Shown here in pieces: positions 1 to 11,321 of a stretch of DNA of 64,000 bases. Position 1 is the stretch's first letter. Each line of letters opens with the position of its first letter. The position numbers and the translations under genes are program-made. The stretch spans positions 119,501-183,500 of the forward strand of contig VDFB02321259.1 in NCBI GenBank assembly GCA_007258455.2, given 5' to 3'. This stretch comes from Sequoia sempervirens (lineage: Eukaryota; Streptophyta; Pinopsida; Cupressales; Cupressaceae). Under the pieces are notes generated by a model. The model was not told the origin of the DNA, did not search any database, and worked only from the letters and a program-made list of their open reading frames with translations.

Positions 1-588
1 ATCATGATCACATACCCTTCATTCCCTTGGTGTAGATCCTTGATGAAATCTTTGCCACTGTTCAACATGATATTAGGAAACTTGGACTGCCCTTCATCTT
101 TCTCAACCAATGATTGCAACTTGAAGGTTTTTCCATCCTTCATGAATTCTATGGTATTCTCCTTTCCATGATATACAACACCTCCATCATATTGCCATGG
201 CCTGCAAAGAAGAAGATGGCATGCATCCATGGGTAGCACATCACAAATCAGCTTGTCTTTGTAGCCTCCTATTGAAAATTCCACTGTAACCTGCTCATTC
301 ACTAAGACACTGCCCTTTATTCAGCCATGTGACTTTGTAGAGATTGGCATGAGGTACCTTCTGCAATTTTAACTTATTTACTACCTCCTCAGAGATGATA
401 TTGTCCGTAGAACTAGAATCTACAATAACCTTGCATACCTTTCCCAATATCTTGCACCTTGCTCGAAACAAAGCTCTCCTTTGCTTGGGTTCTTCCTTGA
501 CCAGTTGTCTGATCAACACTCTATTAAACATCATATCTTCACCTACTTCTGATTCTATGTGACTGATCTTAGGTGTGTTTACACTCAT
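1..588 (-). pseudogene. E1 Ty3/gypsy protease region (retropepsin), partial
   Basis: Aspartic protease part of a Ty3/gypsy polyprotein, which would cleave Gag-Pol inside the virus-like particle. The minus strand reads IVDSSSTDNIISEEVV, the usual D-[ST]-G-[AS] active-site region with the Gly replaced by Ser. After a stop near 295 the same protein continues with MDACHLLLCRPWQYD and YHGKENTIEF, typical of the segment after the protease in plant gypsy elements. It follows the gag below (higher coordinates) and runs off the left edge, so RT and integrase would lie outside the window. The changed active site and in-frame stops show it is dead. The gypsy assignment is firm; a chromovirus-type lineage is only suggested by the Met-tRNA primer site and the RPWQYD segment. 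Confidence 0.8.
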
Positions 589-599
589 GGTGTCCTCTT

Positions 600-1676
600 G
601 CTAGATGAAGCTTTCTCCGAGCATCTATAAGCTGGATGGCCTAGCTGATTGCAGTTATAACACTTCATGGTGGAAAAGTAGGAGTTACTTCTGCCTGCTC
701 CTCTTCCTCTATTTGAACCTCCTTGAGGTCCTCTTCCTCTATTAAATCCTCCTCTTGATGAGGTTTCACCTCAATGCTCAGTAAGCTTGGATTCTCCTTG
801 GTTTTTTTGTTCACCACCTCTTCCTTGGTAACCTCCACGATGTCCTCTTTGATCTCTACCTCTTCCTCTACCCTTAGAGGATTGATCATGCTTCCTTTTG
901 TTCCTCTCTTCAATCTTGACAGCTAGCTGATAACATTGGTGGACTGTCTTGGGGCTAAGAAAAGCCATCTCTTCCTGTATATTCCACTTCAATCCATTGA
1001 GGTATCTAGCCACTTTTAGGCTCTCATCTTCTTCCACATTTGATCTCAAACAAAGTTTCTAGAACTCTTCCGTGTAGGTGTTTACATCTTGGTCTTTTTG
1101 TCTTAAACTCTGCCTCTTCTTGTGGAGCTGAATTTCATAATCATATGGCATATAGGCTTCTTTCACTTTAGCAACCATTCCTTTCTAGGTTGATATGGGC
1201 TGCTTACCTTGTTTCTCCCTTTCAGTCTGAATAAACTTCCACCAAGTTAACGCTAATCTTCTCAACCTTGATTTTGCAACCTTCACCTTTTGTGCTTCTG
1301 TAACTCCGTCACATTCGAAGTGATTCTCCATTCCTTCTATCCAGTCCATGACTAGGCCAGGTTCCATCTTTCCACTAAATAGTGGTATTCCTTCAAGTGC
1401 TTTTCCACTCAAAGCTTTTAATGCCTTCAAGAAAGGCTCCTCCTTCAAGATGAGGTTAGGTTTAGGGGTCTTATCTCCCTCTGCAACCTCTTCTTCTTTT
1501 GGAATTCTTCCTTCAAACTGTGCACTCCTCACTGCTGCCTCAAGTTGAGCTATTCTTTCCCTCAACTGCTTATTGTCTTCTTCTTGCTCTTCAACCATAT
1601 TTGCTAGTTCTGCATTGGTCACCATGGTGGAAGTATCACTTGACTCTATGTCTGACATGCAAGATTCCTTTCGCAA
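600..1676 (-). pseudogene. E1 Ty3/gypsy gag with CCHC zinc knuckle
   Basis: Capsid/nucleocapsid precursor. The N-terminal part (1185-1676) starts most plausibly at MSDIESSDTS rather than at the upstream Met. It has an acidic coiled coil (EEQEEDNKQLRERIAQLEAA) followed by the retrotransposon gag core (MDWIEGMENHF, LTWWKFIQ). The core continues in another frame at 771-1049 (ARYLNGLKWNIQEEMAFLSP) and ends in an Arg/Gly-rich tail. A perfect C-x2-C-x4-H-x4-C knuckle, CYNCNQLGHPAYRC, sits at 621-662 in yet another frame, so at least two frameshifts have accumulated. It lies directly downstream of the primer binding site, as expected for gag. Confidence 0.85.
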
Positions 1677-1683
1677 ATCTTTA

Positions 1684-1700
1684 GCTGTGCTCTGATACCA
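1684..1700 (-). other. E1 primer binding site (initiator Met-tRNA)
   Basis: The minus strand reads TGGTATCAGAGC followed by ACAGC. This is the classic plant LTR-retrotransposon primer site complementary to the 3' end of initiator Met-tRNA. It lies three bases after the LTR end and just upstream of gag, and it fixes the orientation of E1. Confidence 0.9.
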
Positions 1701-1703
1701 ATC

Positions 1704-2460
1704 TGATAGAACCAGGGTTGATTGAGAAAATACTATCTCACTGCTTTGAGTTCTTGATCTGAGAAATCCTAGGGTGTTAAGTCTTTCACCCTACAACCTA
1801 TAGGTCCTCTACCTTTGGGGCACCCCCGGTTCACTTTATCAACGCTGCTATCATTGTAAATCTGCTGCTACAAAACGTTTCTTGGGACACTTTCATCGCA
1901 TTCACCACCTAGCCCTTATTCCTCTAAAGAATAGTCCACTTTCCATTCTGCCAACCTTGTTGCAGGGGTGTGTGTGTGTGGCACTTTCCAAGGCCTCCAA
2001 GTCATCTCTTCTGGTGCTTCAACAAACACCAAGATTCAGCTCTCCATTGTTTTCCCAAAAATAGGGTTCTTGGTTCTTGGGCAGGGTTACAACTCAACCT
2101 TGGTAGAAACTAGGGTTTCTCAAGGATTTTTCTCGGTTTTTTTTCTGCCTTTACTGATCACAAATACATTAAAGAGCCTTTTATTTACCACTACACACTT
2201 TATTTGACCTGTCTACATTCACAAATCTTCATTAGATGAAAAATGTTGCACACCCATGCTACGTTGGGGTCTCTTTTTACCCTCTTGATTGTGTTTTCTA
2301 GCCGGGTCTGCAAACTCGCCTAGACACAGTCTTCTTTCTTAACTAAAGAACCTTTGATGACCACCATATTTACACTATGTACATGCCTGGAGTTTTGCAT
2401 TGCTTCTTCTGTGTCCATACAGCCTAGTGCATTCAGAAACAACCCCTAAACTCCATGGTT
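1704..2460 (-). repeat. E1 5' LTR (outer end not resolved)
   Basis: The LTR edge next to the primer site is TGATAGAACC on the plus strand, i.e. the minus-strand LTR ends in TATCA. A weak TATA-like stretch on the minus strand (TAAATAAAAGG, about 2170-2190) could be the promoter. No second LTR of this family is in the window, so the outer boundary near 2460 is a guess. A short (GT)n run lies at 1969-1980. Confidence 0.55.
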
Positions 2461-3019
2461 CTGGTTTATTTTACTAGTCCAAAACAGAGTTAAAAAAAAT
2501 ATAGATTTTAATAAAATGCAGAAAGCGATGAAAATACTATTTAAGAATAACAAAAAAAAACTTCTATATGTTGCTTTACATGCTCTGAAATCAATAAAAT
2601 ATCTATTCCATTATTCCATTTGCTGTCATGCAGAAAGTTCAGGAAAATAGATTTCTTTTTCAACAAAAATACTGCCTCTTGTTTATTCTCATCAAAAATT
2701 CCTTTTCAAAGCTTCCCACCGTTCAAAAAACATCCATCAACTTCAAACATGGTCGAGGCTTTCTTTTCCAACACTCAGAAACCGTTAGGTTTTCAGTTTC
2801 GAGCTTAAAAGTGGAGAAAAAAACATTTTTTCGAAAACACACTGTGTTTTGCGATTTTCACCAAAACCTAAGGAAACGCCTACAAAACGAGTTCCCAATT
2901 TATTTTAAGTTTACCTAAGCTCTAAAAATTTCCCCTTACATATCCTAAAATGAATTAGGACCTTGCACAACAAAAAGGAAATGATTTAAAATCAAAACAT
3001 CAAAATATGCTTGTTTTGA
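2461..3019. other. Unassigned AT-rich stretch between E1 and E2
   Basis: A-rich sequence with no recognisable protein. The two overlapping open stretches near 2620-2918 look like chance. It may be the outer part of the E1 LTR or of the E2 3' LTR. Confidence 0.4.
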
Positions 3020-3605
3020 AGGTAGGTGCTCCTGCACCAGTTAGATTGGATAATTCATTACTTAAGAATCATAATAGCTGTAAGTTGGATATTTATAGAA
3101 AATAGTGTATTAAATGCACCCCATTAATGATCGTACAACAACATTGAAGGTTGCTAAACAATCATTTGAAAACTGTGGTGGGAGTGGCGGAACCCACTAG
3201 GCGAAAGGAAGTGAGCAGTCGGTCGTTTGAATGTTCAACAATGGAAAATAGTGCTAGAGGTTTTGGGTTCTGCGAGGTAGAAGGATACTGGATGATGGAT
3301 GATGGTCATTAAGAATGGTGAGGAGGTTAAGGAAACCCACATGGGGTGGCCCAAAAGGGCAGACCCACCTAGCCCCAAGGATTTCAATTTTGAAAAGCAA
3401 AGTCAATCAGCCAAGGAAGCTCTGGAAAGGCCTAAAGCCTTGAAACATGGTCAACTCAAGATGAATTCTCTAAATCTCATTGACCATCCAAGACACAAAC
3501 CAGGCGGCACACAAAATGAGGCAGTGACCAAAGTGACTCAACGAGGTGAAAGAAAAAGAGGGTCCCTGTTCTGAACAGGGTGTGTGTGTGAAGGGCATAA
3601 AAAAT
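3020..3605 (-). repeat. E2 3' LTR fragment
   Basis: Similar to 26940-27345 over most of its length, including the stretches tatttatagaaaatag, aggaaacccacatgggg and gaaagaaaaagagggtccc. A block near 3372-3500 is absent from the right copy. The bases ataattcattacttaagaat at 3052-3071 recur at 25148-25167, so this copy appears to have lost the middle of the LTR. A minus-strand TATA box (TATAAATA) lies at 3090-3097. Confidence 0.65.
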
Positions 3606-4525
3606 GGAAACTCTACTGGAGAATGCTTCTGAGCATTCTAAGTATAAGTATTCACTCATAACCAAAAATCTATGGTTTCGTAGACTAGAATCCTATTTCT
3701 AGAAGTTAACTAGGAGAACTAGATCCTTAGCTAAATTAACCCATTAAACATCTCAGAAGTGTGTGCATTTAGTGAATTCATTCCCTTCCATTACAAACTG
3801 AGACAAGTGGTAGCTAATCTAACCGAGCAAGCTAAATGAATTGTCTAACCCCAAAAGTAACCTAGACATTTTCCCATTTCCAGTCAACTGTCAATAGCCC
3901 TGGTGGAGTTGTCGCTATGACCCCACGAACATTGCTCTACTGCCAACTAGGCGTCCATAGCCCCAATAGAGTTATCCACACACCCATATGGTTGCTTGAT
4001 TTTTGAATTTTCTTTTTCTTTTCTTTCTTTCAATACTTTTTTTAATATTTTCTTCTTTTGCTCAACCATGTAAACATCGAAGCCTACTATGGGTTGGGGA
4101 GCCATAGTTGTCACTGGAGAAAACTTAAGATTTTTTTCTTTCCAAGTTGTCATAAACAACTACTATACAACTCCTTAGAAGCAATTAATATGTGTTTTGT
4201 GTTGAATCTGAGATGAACATAAAGGGAAGATTCAACAAAGGGTCAAGTTCTAAGTCAAAGTTCAAGTGAGGAAACCATTTCATGGTAGCTATCAGAGACC
4301 AATAGTTGAGAGTGAATATTTAGCCAAAGAACACTAAGAGTGGGCAACAAAGTGAACCATTCTTTGAACAAGCATAGCCACCACAGTAAAAATGAAGAAC
4401 ACCCTCATCAAAGAATATAAATTATGAAATAAATGAAACAAAAGTGGTGTGACGCAAGAAAACAAAGCAAATGAAAAGCATCCAAAACTAACCTATATAC
4501 AAGTATTTATAGGAAAAACTCCGAA
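3606..4525 (-). other. E2 3' non-coding region
   Basis: Between the integrase end and the LTR block. It contains a pyrimidine-rich run (3996-4056, purine-rich on the minus strand) but no clear polypurine tract next to an LTR edge. The short open stretch at 3947-4159 is not recognised. Confidence 0.4.
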
Positions 4526-5790
4526 AGAACTCAAGATTGGAAGTAATGCTTTACGTGTTTCCCATTGACAGGAAACAAGACACCTTAACTAGTTAAGGTC
4601 TTAAGGAAAAAATCATTATCTCTGAGGATTTCAACAATCTGAAAGGGGCCAAGCCAGAGCTTGTTGAATTTGTCATGTCCCCCTTTCTTCTCACTGGCCT
4701 TGTCCTAGCATAGGACTAGATCAACAATTTTGAAAGCCTTTACTTTGGCTTGTCGATCAAGCCATCTTTTGACCACACCCTGGTGTTTAGCAAAATTCTC
4801 AATGGCATGGTCACACACTTCTTCTAAGTGTAGCATCTTAGCTAGGCGAGCTTCTCTTCGATTCCCTTCTTCGTAAAAGGTATTGATGAACTATAGAGTG
4901 GGGATTTTCAAGTGAATTTGGAATATTGGCTCTAGGTTGTAGATGAGATGGAATGGGGAGTCAGCCAGGGCAGACTTATGGCTTGTGTAGTATGCTTAGA
5001 GGGAAAAGTAGAGTTGGGTATGCCAATCCTTGAGATTCTTGTCAAGCAATTTTTTTATGACAGTAATCAGCTTTTTGTTTGTAGATTCAACTAGGCCATT
5101 GCCCTGAGGATAGTAGTTGGATGAAAACTTAAGGGTAATCTTATAATCGAAGGCCCAACTAGAGAATTTAAGTGAGGCAAAGGCTTGACCATTATCACAT
5201 ACTAAGGCATATGGGCAACCAAAATGATTTAAAATGAAGCTTTCAAGAAAGTTTGCAACTTACCTTTGTCATGCATTGCCTACAAGCAATAGTTTTTTTC
5301 CATCTAGTACAATAATCAGAGGCAGCTAGAATGTACCTGTTTCCTATAGATGATGGTGGTATTACCAAACCAATGAAGTCAAGACCCCATTGCACAAACA
5401 ACCTCACCTCTAGGACTAGTTGCAGCGGGACAACAACATTCCTTTCTCGGGTTGTAGCGGTCTGTTATATATGGCATGTGTGGGCATGGTTATGAGCATC
5501 CTTGAAGACTGTCAGCCAATAGTAACCTACTTTTAAGATTTGATGCACAGTTGAGGGACTAAATCCATGACTAGTACCAAATTTGTCATGAAATTATTTC
5601 AAGACCCAATCTGCTTATTCTTTGTTGAGGCATCTCAAATAGACACCTTCATGGTTCTTCTTGTAGAGAATGGATCCCTACAGCATGCAGCTTCTACTTT
5701 ATAGACTGAGAGCATGTTTCTGAACTCCTTGCAAGTGATGTGGGAAATTTTTGTTCAATGAGTAGTAGAAGATTTCATCATACCATTCCC
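4526..5790 (-). pseudogene. E2 integrase
   Basis: Inserts retrotransposon cDNA into chromosomes. In order on the minus strand: an H2C2 zinc-binding region (about 5440-5610, ending KDAHNHAHTCH), the catalytic core with WGLDFIGLVIPPS, the first Asp in ILAASDYCTRWKK (about 5295-5330), the second in DNGQAF, and the Glu in NYYPQGNGLVESTNKKLI (5076-5118). The C-terminal module reads KFNKLWLGPFQIVEIL and NGKHVKHYF (about 4530-4680). All three DDE residues are present, but the frame changes between 5300 and 5118 and several stops occur. It follows RNase H in the normal gypsy order. Confidence 0.9.
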
Positions 5791-6440
5791 CTGGGGAAAC
5801 GTCTTCAAGTTGATATTGCTATACTGTAAGCTCAGGTCCTGCCTCAACTTTTATCTCAGCTATTGTTCAGGTAAGGGCTTGTCCTCTTACCAACTTCATG
5901 GGTTTAATTTCCATTTCATATTCCTATAGTAGGGTAACCCACTTGGCTCTTCATTCTCCCAACTCATTTTACATTAGCAACATCTTCACATCAGGATCAG
6001 GGACAATGGCAAACACCTTGTTCCGTTGGATGTAATGCCTGAACTTCTTAACCCCTCTAACAAGAACGTATGCTTTCTTTTCCACATTGTGATATCTTAG
6101 TTCAACATCTTTCAAGGGAGCACTCATGAAGGAAATCGGGTGCTCATTTCCTTTGTCGTCATTTCGGGTTAAAATGTTGGCACACACGTGATTTGAAGGA
6201 AATGAATAAATGTAGAATGGCTTCATATAATCTGGGTTGAAAAACATTGGTGCTTCGACAATGGATTTCTTAATTTCCTCAAAGGCTATCTTTGCTTCCA
6301 GATTCAACTCGATCTTGGCATCTTGCTTCAACATGGCATTAAGTGGCTTGACAATTTTAGCAAATCTTGTGATGAATTTTTTGACAAAATTTATCTTTCC
6401 GAAGAAAGATTGCAGTTCTTTCTTACTGCCTAGCAGCTGA
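5791..6440 (-). pseudogene. E2 connection and RNase H domain after RT
   Basis: The usual gypsy RNase H fused to RT, which degrades the RNA strand during reverse transcription. It shows KIAFEEIKKSIVEAPMFFNP, FYIYSFPSNHVCANILTR, PISFMSAPLKDVELRYHNVE and KKFRHYIQRNKVFAIVPDP. The catalytic Asp position reads YIYSF rather than the usual Y.DAS, so activity is doubtful. It is in the same frame as the RT and is followed, after a linker with stops, by the integrase zinc finger. Confidence 0.85.
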
Positions 6441-7195
6441 ATCTTCAGTAACGATTAGATGCACTCGGGGTCTATGGAGATTCCTCATTCTAAAATAATG
6501 TGTCTGAGTAACTTGCCTTCAGTGACTCTGAAGATGCACTTCTTCGGATTAAGGGAAACCTCAAATTCTTGACACCTCTGAAAAAGCTTGTATAGATCAG
6601 AGACATGATCACTCTGCTTCTTTGAAAACATGGTCAAGTCATCCATATAGATGATTATGCACTTTCCAATTAGATCTTTCAAGGCAATTTCCATTGCATC
6701 CTAGAAAGTGGTGCTAGTGTTGATGATTTGAAATTAAATTCTTCTATATGCAAAGGTACCCCACTTGGTGGTGAATGACATCTTGTGCCAATATTCATAT
6801 TGCACCATCACTTGATTGTATCTAGAGTATCTGTTGAGGAAGGACATCATCTATGATCAATTAACAATCTGCAATACCTCATCCAATGAAGGAACTTGGT
6901 AGTTGTCCTTCTCTGAAGTTTTGTCTAGATTGCGGAAATCCACACACAACTTGATTTTTTTGTTCTTTCTCCTATCTGAGACCAAATTGGCCTCCTGCTT
7001 GGAGTGCTTGACTGGAAAGATGATTCTAGCTAACAATATTTTTTGTACTTCTTCGTAAATGATAGGTTCCAATAAGGCATTGATGGGACGTTGTCTTTGT
7101 TGGAATGGTTGCACATCAGGCTTAAGAGGGATGGTACGTGTGATAATGGAGGTATAATAAGTCTTCAAATCTTCATAGCTCCATGCTACCACATC
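6441..7195 (-). pseudogene. E2 reverse transcriptase
   Basis: RNA-dependent DNA polymerase of Ty3/gypsy type. The N-terminal part is PINALLEPIIYEEVQKIL and KLCVDFRNLDKTSEKDNYQVP (6857-7192). The middle has WGTFAYRR, and the palm motif is CIIIYMDDLTMFSKK (YMDD at about 6634-6648), followed by SLNPKKCIF. One reading frame with occasional stops runs through these blocks. The Phe-Gly-Leu block before YMDD is altered. The downstream RNase H is in frame. Confidence 0.92.
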
Positions 7196-8060
7196 ATGAT
7201 ACTTCTATAAAGAATCAATGATTCCTTTTTTTTCTTCTGCAGTACATACCTTTCTAATGCACATACTTTTGACTTCCTCAGCTGTTGCGAGGTTGTGGGT
7301 ATCACACAAGTTGTTTATGGATTCCTTCTTTGCTTGTTGATCCTGATCTTGAATCTAATCTAGGTCAAATATGCACTCAATCTAGACCATACCTTGTGGA
7401 ATAGTATTGGTTTTGAGGTTGATGACCCTTTCTATATCTAATTCAGCTTCCTCAGGCTTAGTTTTATCAATTATTTGGGTGGAAAACACATTGGAACTAG
7501 TGATGAACTCAAGGATATGCTTATCATCATTGAATACTTGGAAGTGAGTGACATTGTTTGGCATAGATAGGGTGGAGGTTAGCTGAACAGTGAATCTTTG
7601 AAGGCTAGACAGAGAAAGTGGTTGTAAAGTGTTGGTTTCTTGAGCCAAGGCATCAACTATATGGTTCTAGGAACAAGGGATCAGCTAGATATTAAAGGCA
7701 TCTAGGTTTTCGAACAGATCCCAAACCCTATTCCTATAATTTGTAAGCCTCCTATCATGGCAGAAGTACAATTTTCTAACTTGTTTCACTACCAATTCTG
7801 AATCACCGAAAACTTGTAGCATTTTGAATTTCTTTCTCAAAGCCATTAAGAGACCATAGAATAAAGCTTCATATTTTTCTATGTTATTGGTATAATAAAA
7901 CTAAAGCCTTTGGGAAACAAAGTAGGTTTTACCTATGGCGCTGATGATTTTGAATCCGACTCCAGCTCCATGCTTGGACTTGGATCCATTGAAGCATAAC
8001 ATCTAAAAAATGGAGAGCTCTTTGATTTCAACACCAATCATGTGTACATTCTTCCTTGGT
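7196..8060 (-). pseudogene. E2 second RNase H domain, upstream of RT
   Basis: A separate RNase H-like domain lying between protease and RT, in the same frame as both. It shows MLCFNGSKSKHGAGVGFKII (about 7940-8000), NIEKYEALFYGLLMALR, MLQVFGDSELVVKQVR with the conserved GDS-LVV block, YRNRVWDLFENLDAFN and HIVDALAQETNTL. The N-terminal catalytic Asp of the usual DGS is Asn here (NGS). This is the version seen as an additional RNase H in Tat/Ogre-type plant elements, where as I recall it follows the RT-RNase H pair. Here it clearly precedes RT, and element EB at 57020-57610 has the same order. Confidence 0.85.
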
Positions 8061-8646
8061 TTCTCATTCACATCTATCAGTCCTGGTGTAGGAACATGCT
8101 CATTATGGTTGGTGGAAAGTTTTTTGGTTCACTACTCCTTCTAAGATGTGGCTTGTCTTGTGATTTGCTCTACTGTTGTATGGCACAAGGAACACTCAAA
8201 TTCTAAGTGAACAACATTGTGAACCTTGCACCAACTAGGTAGCAGGAGCTCTTGGAAATTCATCCTTTCCCCTAGGTTGAGTAGATCTTGTATGCACTTC
8301 TCAATGAAATCTTGAAATCTATCTAGAAGTCCTAAGGTTCCATCTTCGTAAGACTCATCATCTTTTGATTCCACTAACATTTTTGTGCTTTGAGGTGCAT
8401 AGGCTAAGTTAGTCAAAGGATTGCACTGCACCAGCAAGACCCTTGCAGCTAGTTCTTCTTCTTGAGGCTCCACTTCTTCCTAATAATCAAAGGGGAAATA
8501 ATTTCCTAGTTTCATTTCAGAAAACAACACCTCATTTGTGTTGTTGTATTCTATGATCATGAACTTCATGTGGGGTTCTTGGTCGATGTGGATCTGATTT
8601 GGCAACCCTTTTCATGGAAACCACATGTGAGATAAATCGGTCACTG
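8061..8646 (-). pseudogene. E2 protease-RNase H linker with zinc-knuckle-like motif
   Basis: Continues the protease reading frame past the insertion point (VTDLSHMWFP, then NQIHIDQEPHMKF), a segment typical of what follows the protease in this kind of gypsy element. After an acidic stretch comes SWCKVHNVVHLEFECSLC (about 8178-8236), with a C-x2-H...H-x4-C pattern. It resembles the knuckle WCKIHKISRHSELVC in the gag of the same element at 18110-18158, so a gag-like zinc finger appears to be duplicated inside pol. Function is unknown. Confidence 0.7.
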
Positions 8647-8651
8647 CATAC
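8647..8651. repeat. Target site duplication CATAC, left copy
   Basis: Directly precedes the TG of the left LTR and matches 16923-16927 exactly. Five bases is the standard duplication for gypsy insertion. Confidence 0.93.
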
Positions 8652-9813
8652 TGTATACACCTAAAAATGGTCACATTATAATAAGTCTGGTAATTAATTA
8701 AATACAAGTTATTTAGTTAAATCTCTAATTCAATCTACATATAAATATATTTAATTATTTATTTATATTGTTCATTTTCTAATTCTTCTATCTTAATTAA
8801 ATAAGTTTAATTATTTATTTAATTTAATCACTTTTCTAATTCTTCTTAATTAAATTAAATAAGCTTTGCAATTTATTTAATTTAATTATCACATTGCTTT
8901 ATTTTGAATAAAGTAAATATTCTTCCTTTTTCCAAAATCATGAAATCATCTTTAAATCTTCTAAAAAATCACATTGCTTTATTTTAAATAAAGTAAATAT
9001 TCTTCTTTTCTCCAAAATCATAAAATCATCCTTAAATCTTCTAAATATTCTTCTTTTTTCCAAAATCATGAAATCATCTTTAAAATCTTCTAAAAAGCCA
9101 TCTCACACATAATTAAATATTTTTGAATATTTAATTAGAAACTTCTTATCCACATTTCAGATAATTACATATTTTTCAATATTTAATTAGAAACTTCTAA
9201 AACCACATGTCATATGAAATTAAATAATTTTATTATTTAATTATTGAATTATCTTCAACTACCAAAACCAACTCATAACTAAACTTGACAAAGGGAAAGT
9301 TGCCTTCATTTTTGAGTGAAAGGTTTTGTGGGAAGGAAACATCTTCCTCTTTTTTCTCTAGCTTCCATCTTTCTCTCCAACTTCTCCATCTCTTACCATT
9401 CATCTTACCAGACTAAATCTCAACCGTTGAATTTTTCCAACTAAGATTTTGTCTTCAAAACCTCTATAAATCTAACCTTTCACAAGCCATTTGCATCAAA
9501 TCTTTAAACATCCTTATGCTGTCAAAATCATTCTTTTATCTTCCATCCATCTCCATCTATCATCTTCATTAGGTCGCTATGCTGCAGAATTGAGCAACCA
9601 AACATTCCTTCAACAATCAACCTTAAAAATCATGCATTCTTATGCAGGTGGAGAAGAGCCATGGAGATCAATCAACTCTAGTTTGAAAATCGGTTTGCAT
9701 GTTCTTTCTTTATTTTTATTTTCATTCTAGTTTGTGCTTCATGGTGCTTGATAGGATTTAATTAGTTTATTGTTTTCAACACATATAAACCTTTTCATTT
9801 TTCCCTATCTACA
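8652..9813 (+). repeat. 5' LTR of the nested non-autonomous element
   Basis: 1162 bp, TG...CA ends, nearly the same as 15759-16922. It is very rich in TTAATTAAATAA-type runs in the U3 part. It ends TTTTTCCCTATCTACA just before the primer site. Confidence 0.95.
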
Positions 9814-9817
9814 TTTT

Positions 9818-9833
9818 TGTGCCCACCGTGGGG
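9818..9833 (+). other. Primer binding site of the nested element
   Basis: TGTGCCCACCGTGGGG starts four bases after the LTR. It resembles the TGGCGCCCACCGTGGGG sites of many plant gypsy elements. The tRNA is not assigned, and the second base is changed from the usual TGG. Confidence 0.7.
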
Positions 9834-11321
9834 CCTTGCCCCATTTTTAATATCTACTTGCAGGTTTTATTGACTTTTTGTTGCAAATCTGCAATTTTTT
9901 GGACAAAACCGTAGGTTTTACAATTTTTTTCATATCTTCTACAAAACTATGAATTTTTTCACAATATTTATACAAAGTCTTTCGCATAATCTTAAGAGGC
10001 TACAGTAAATAAATTGAGGGTTTATCATCATTTTTGTAGGAGTTCTTATAATTTTATGTTTTTTCATAAAATTTGTTTTCTGGATGCAAATTGGTGACTT
10101 TTTCATAAATCTTTACATTTTTGAAAATATGTTTAAATTCTAATGGGGGTATATGTTTTACAAATTTAATTTTTAGGTCAAATACAATGCAAAAAAAATT
10201 GATCTTCATTTTCTGTATGGTTCTCACAAATCCGCGTTTTTGAGAGAAAAATAGGGAATTTTTTTTCTTTATATTTCTAGAAAGCTCTCAAAAAATTATT
10301 AGGGATCTCTTCTTTGAGTTTTCATTTTCATATCAATAAAATATTCAAATATTTAATAAAATATAATTCGTCTATGTCAAAAACATGTATCTGAACTTGC
10401 AATTTTTTGATGAGCTTGTTTTTTTTCTTTGGCTGCATTATAATATAATTTTTTGATCTTGCAGGTGATCATAAGGAGCTATAGTAGCAGCAATATCAAT
10501 CATATATAACAGATTGGAAAGAAATTTTTTTTGAGTGCACTCATTTAATCTTTCACCTTTTAATCTTGTTTGTCACACATTTGGATTTGGGCTCTTAAAA
10601 CAAATCTTGTTTTCAATCACATATAAAAAATTGAGGCTAAAATTAACCATTGTCTTCTATCACATCTTGATTTGGGATCTAAAAAGAACAAGTGCTTGAA
10701 CCATTTTACACACATTTCATTTATAATCTAAGGGAAATTAATCTTTGTGAGTGTGAATCAAGTGAGTGTGTGATCACAAACACCTCACTTGGTTTTCTTT
10801 TGTCAAACCATTCATAGGAGGTCTGCTAGGTGATTTCATCACCCCTAGGGATGACCTCAATCGAAGTGTGAATTGAAAGACACGCTTGTTTGGGAGTTGA
10901 CATCTTGTCACTCTAAGCTAAGAACCAAAGAACTTTATACCTTTAGGAAGTGAAGGTGAAGGGTGGGTTACCCCTTTCTCCTGGCTGTGTGGCAGTATTT
11001 TTCTTTCAAATCATTCCTTAGTCAACCTTGTGTAGACTAGCTTGATACCTAATTGGCCATACCCTACTTGAATAGTCATAGGGCTTTTTGTTGTTTATTC
11101 AAGTGTTTTCTTAATCATAACATCTAATCTTGAAAGACAAATTTATCATTGTGTTTGGTGTGTGTGTTCATGCATTTACATGTGAAATATTGTGTTTGAT
11201 AGTGCCCAAGTCAAACTTCTAATAAACACTTGCCACATCATCCATATCATACAATCTTATCATTCCATATCATATCCTAATCATCATCATCTCTTTAATC
11301 CAATCAAAATCATTTTCCACC
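9834..11321 (+). other. Leader of the nested element, non-coding
   Basis: About 1.5 kb between primer site and ORF, T-rich, with no protein recognised. Confidence 0.6.

Noticed and set aside
3299..3574. Plus-strand ORF of 91 codons, with a similar one at 27174-27461.
   Set aside because: Both lie in the matching E2 LTR blocks on the strand opposite to the element; the similarity is that of the repeat, and no protein family is seen.
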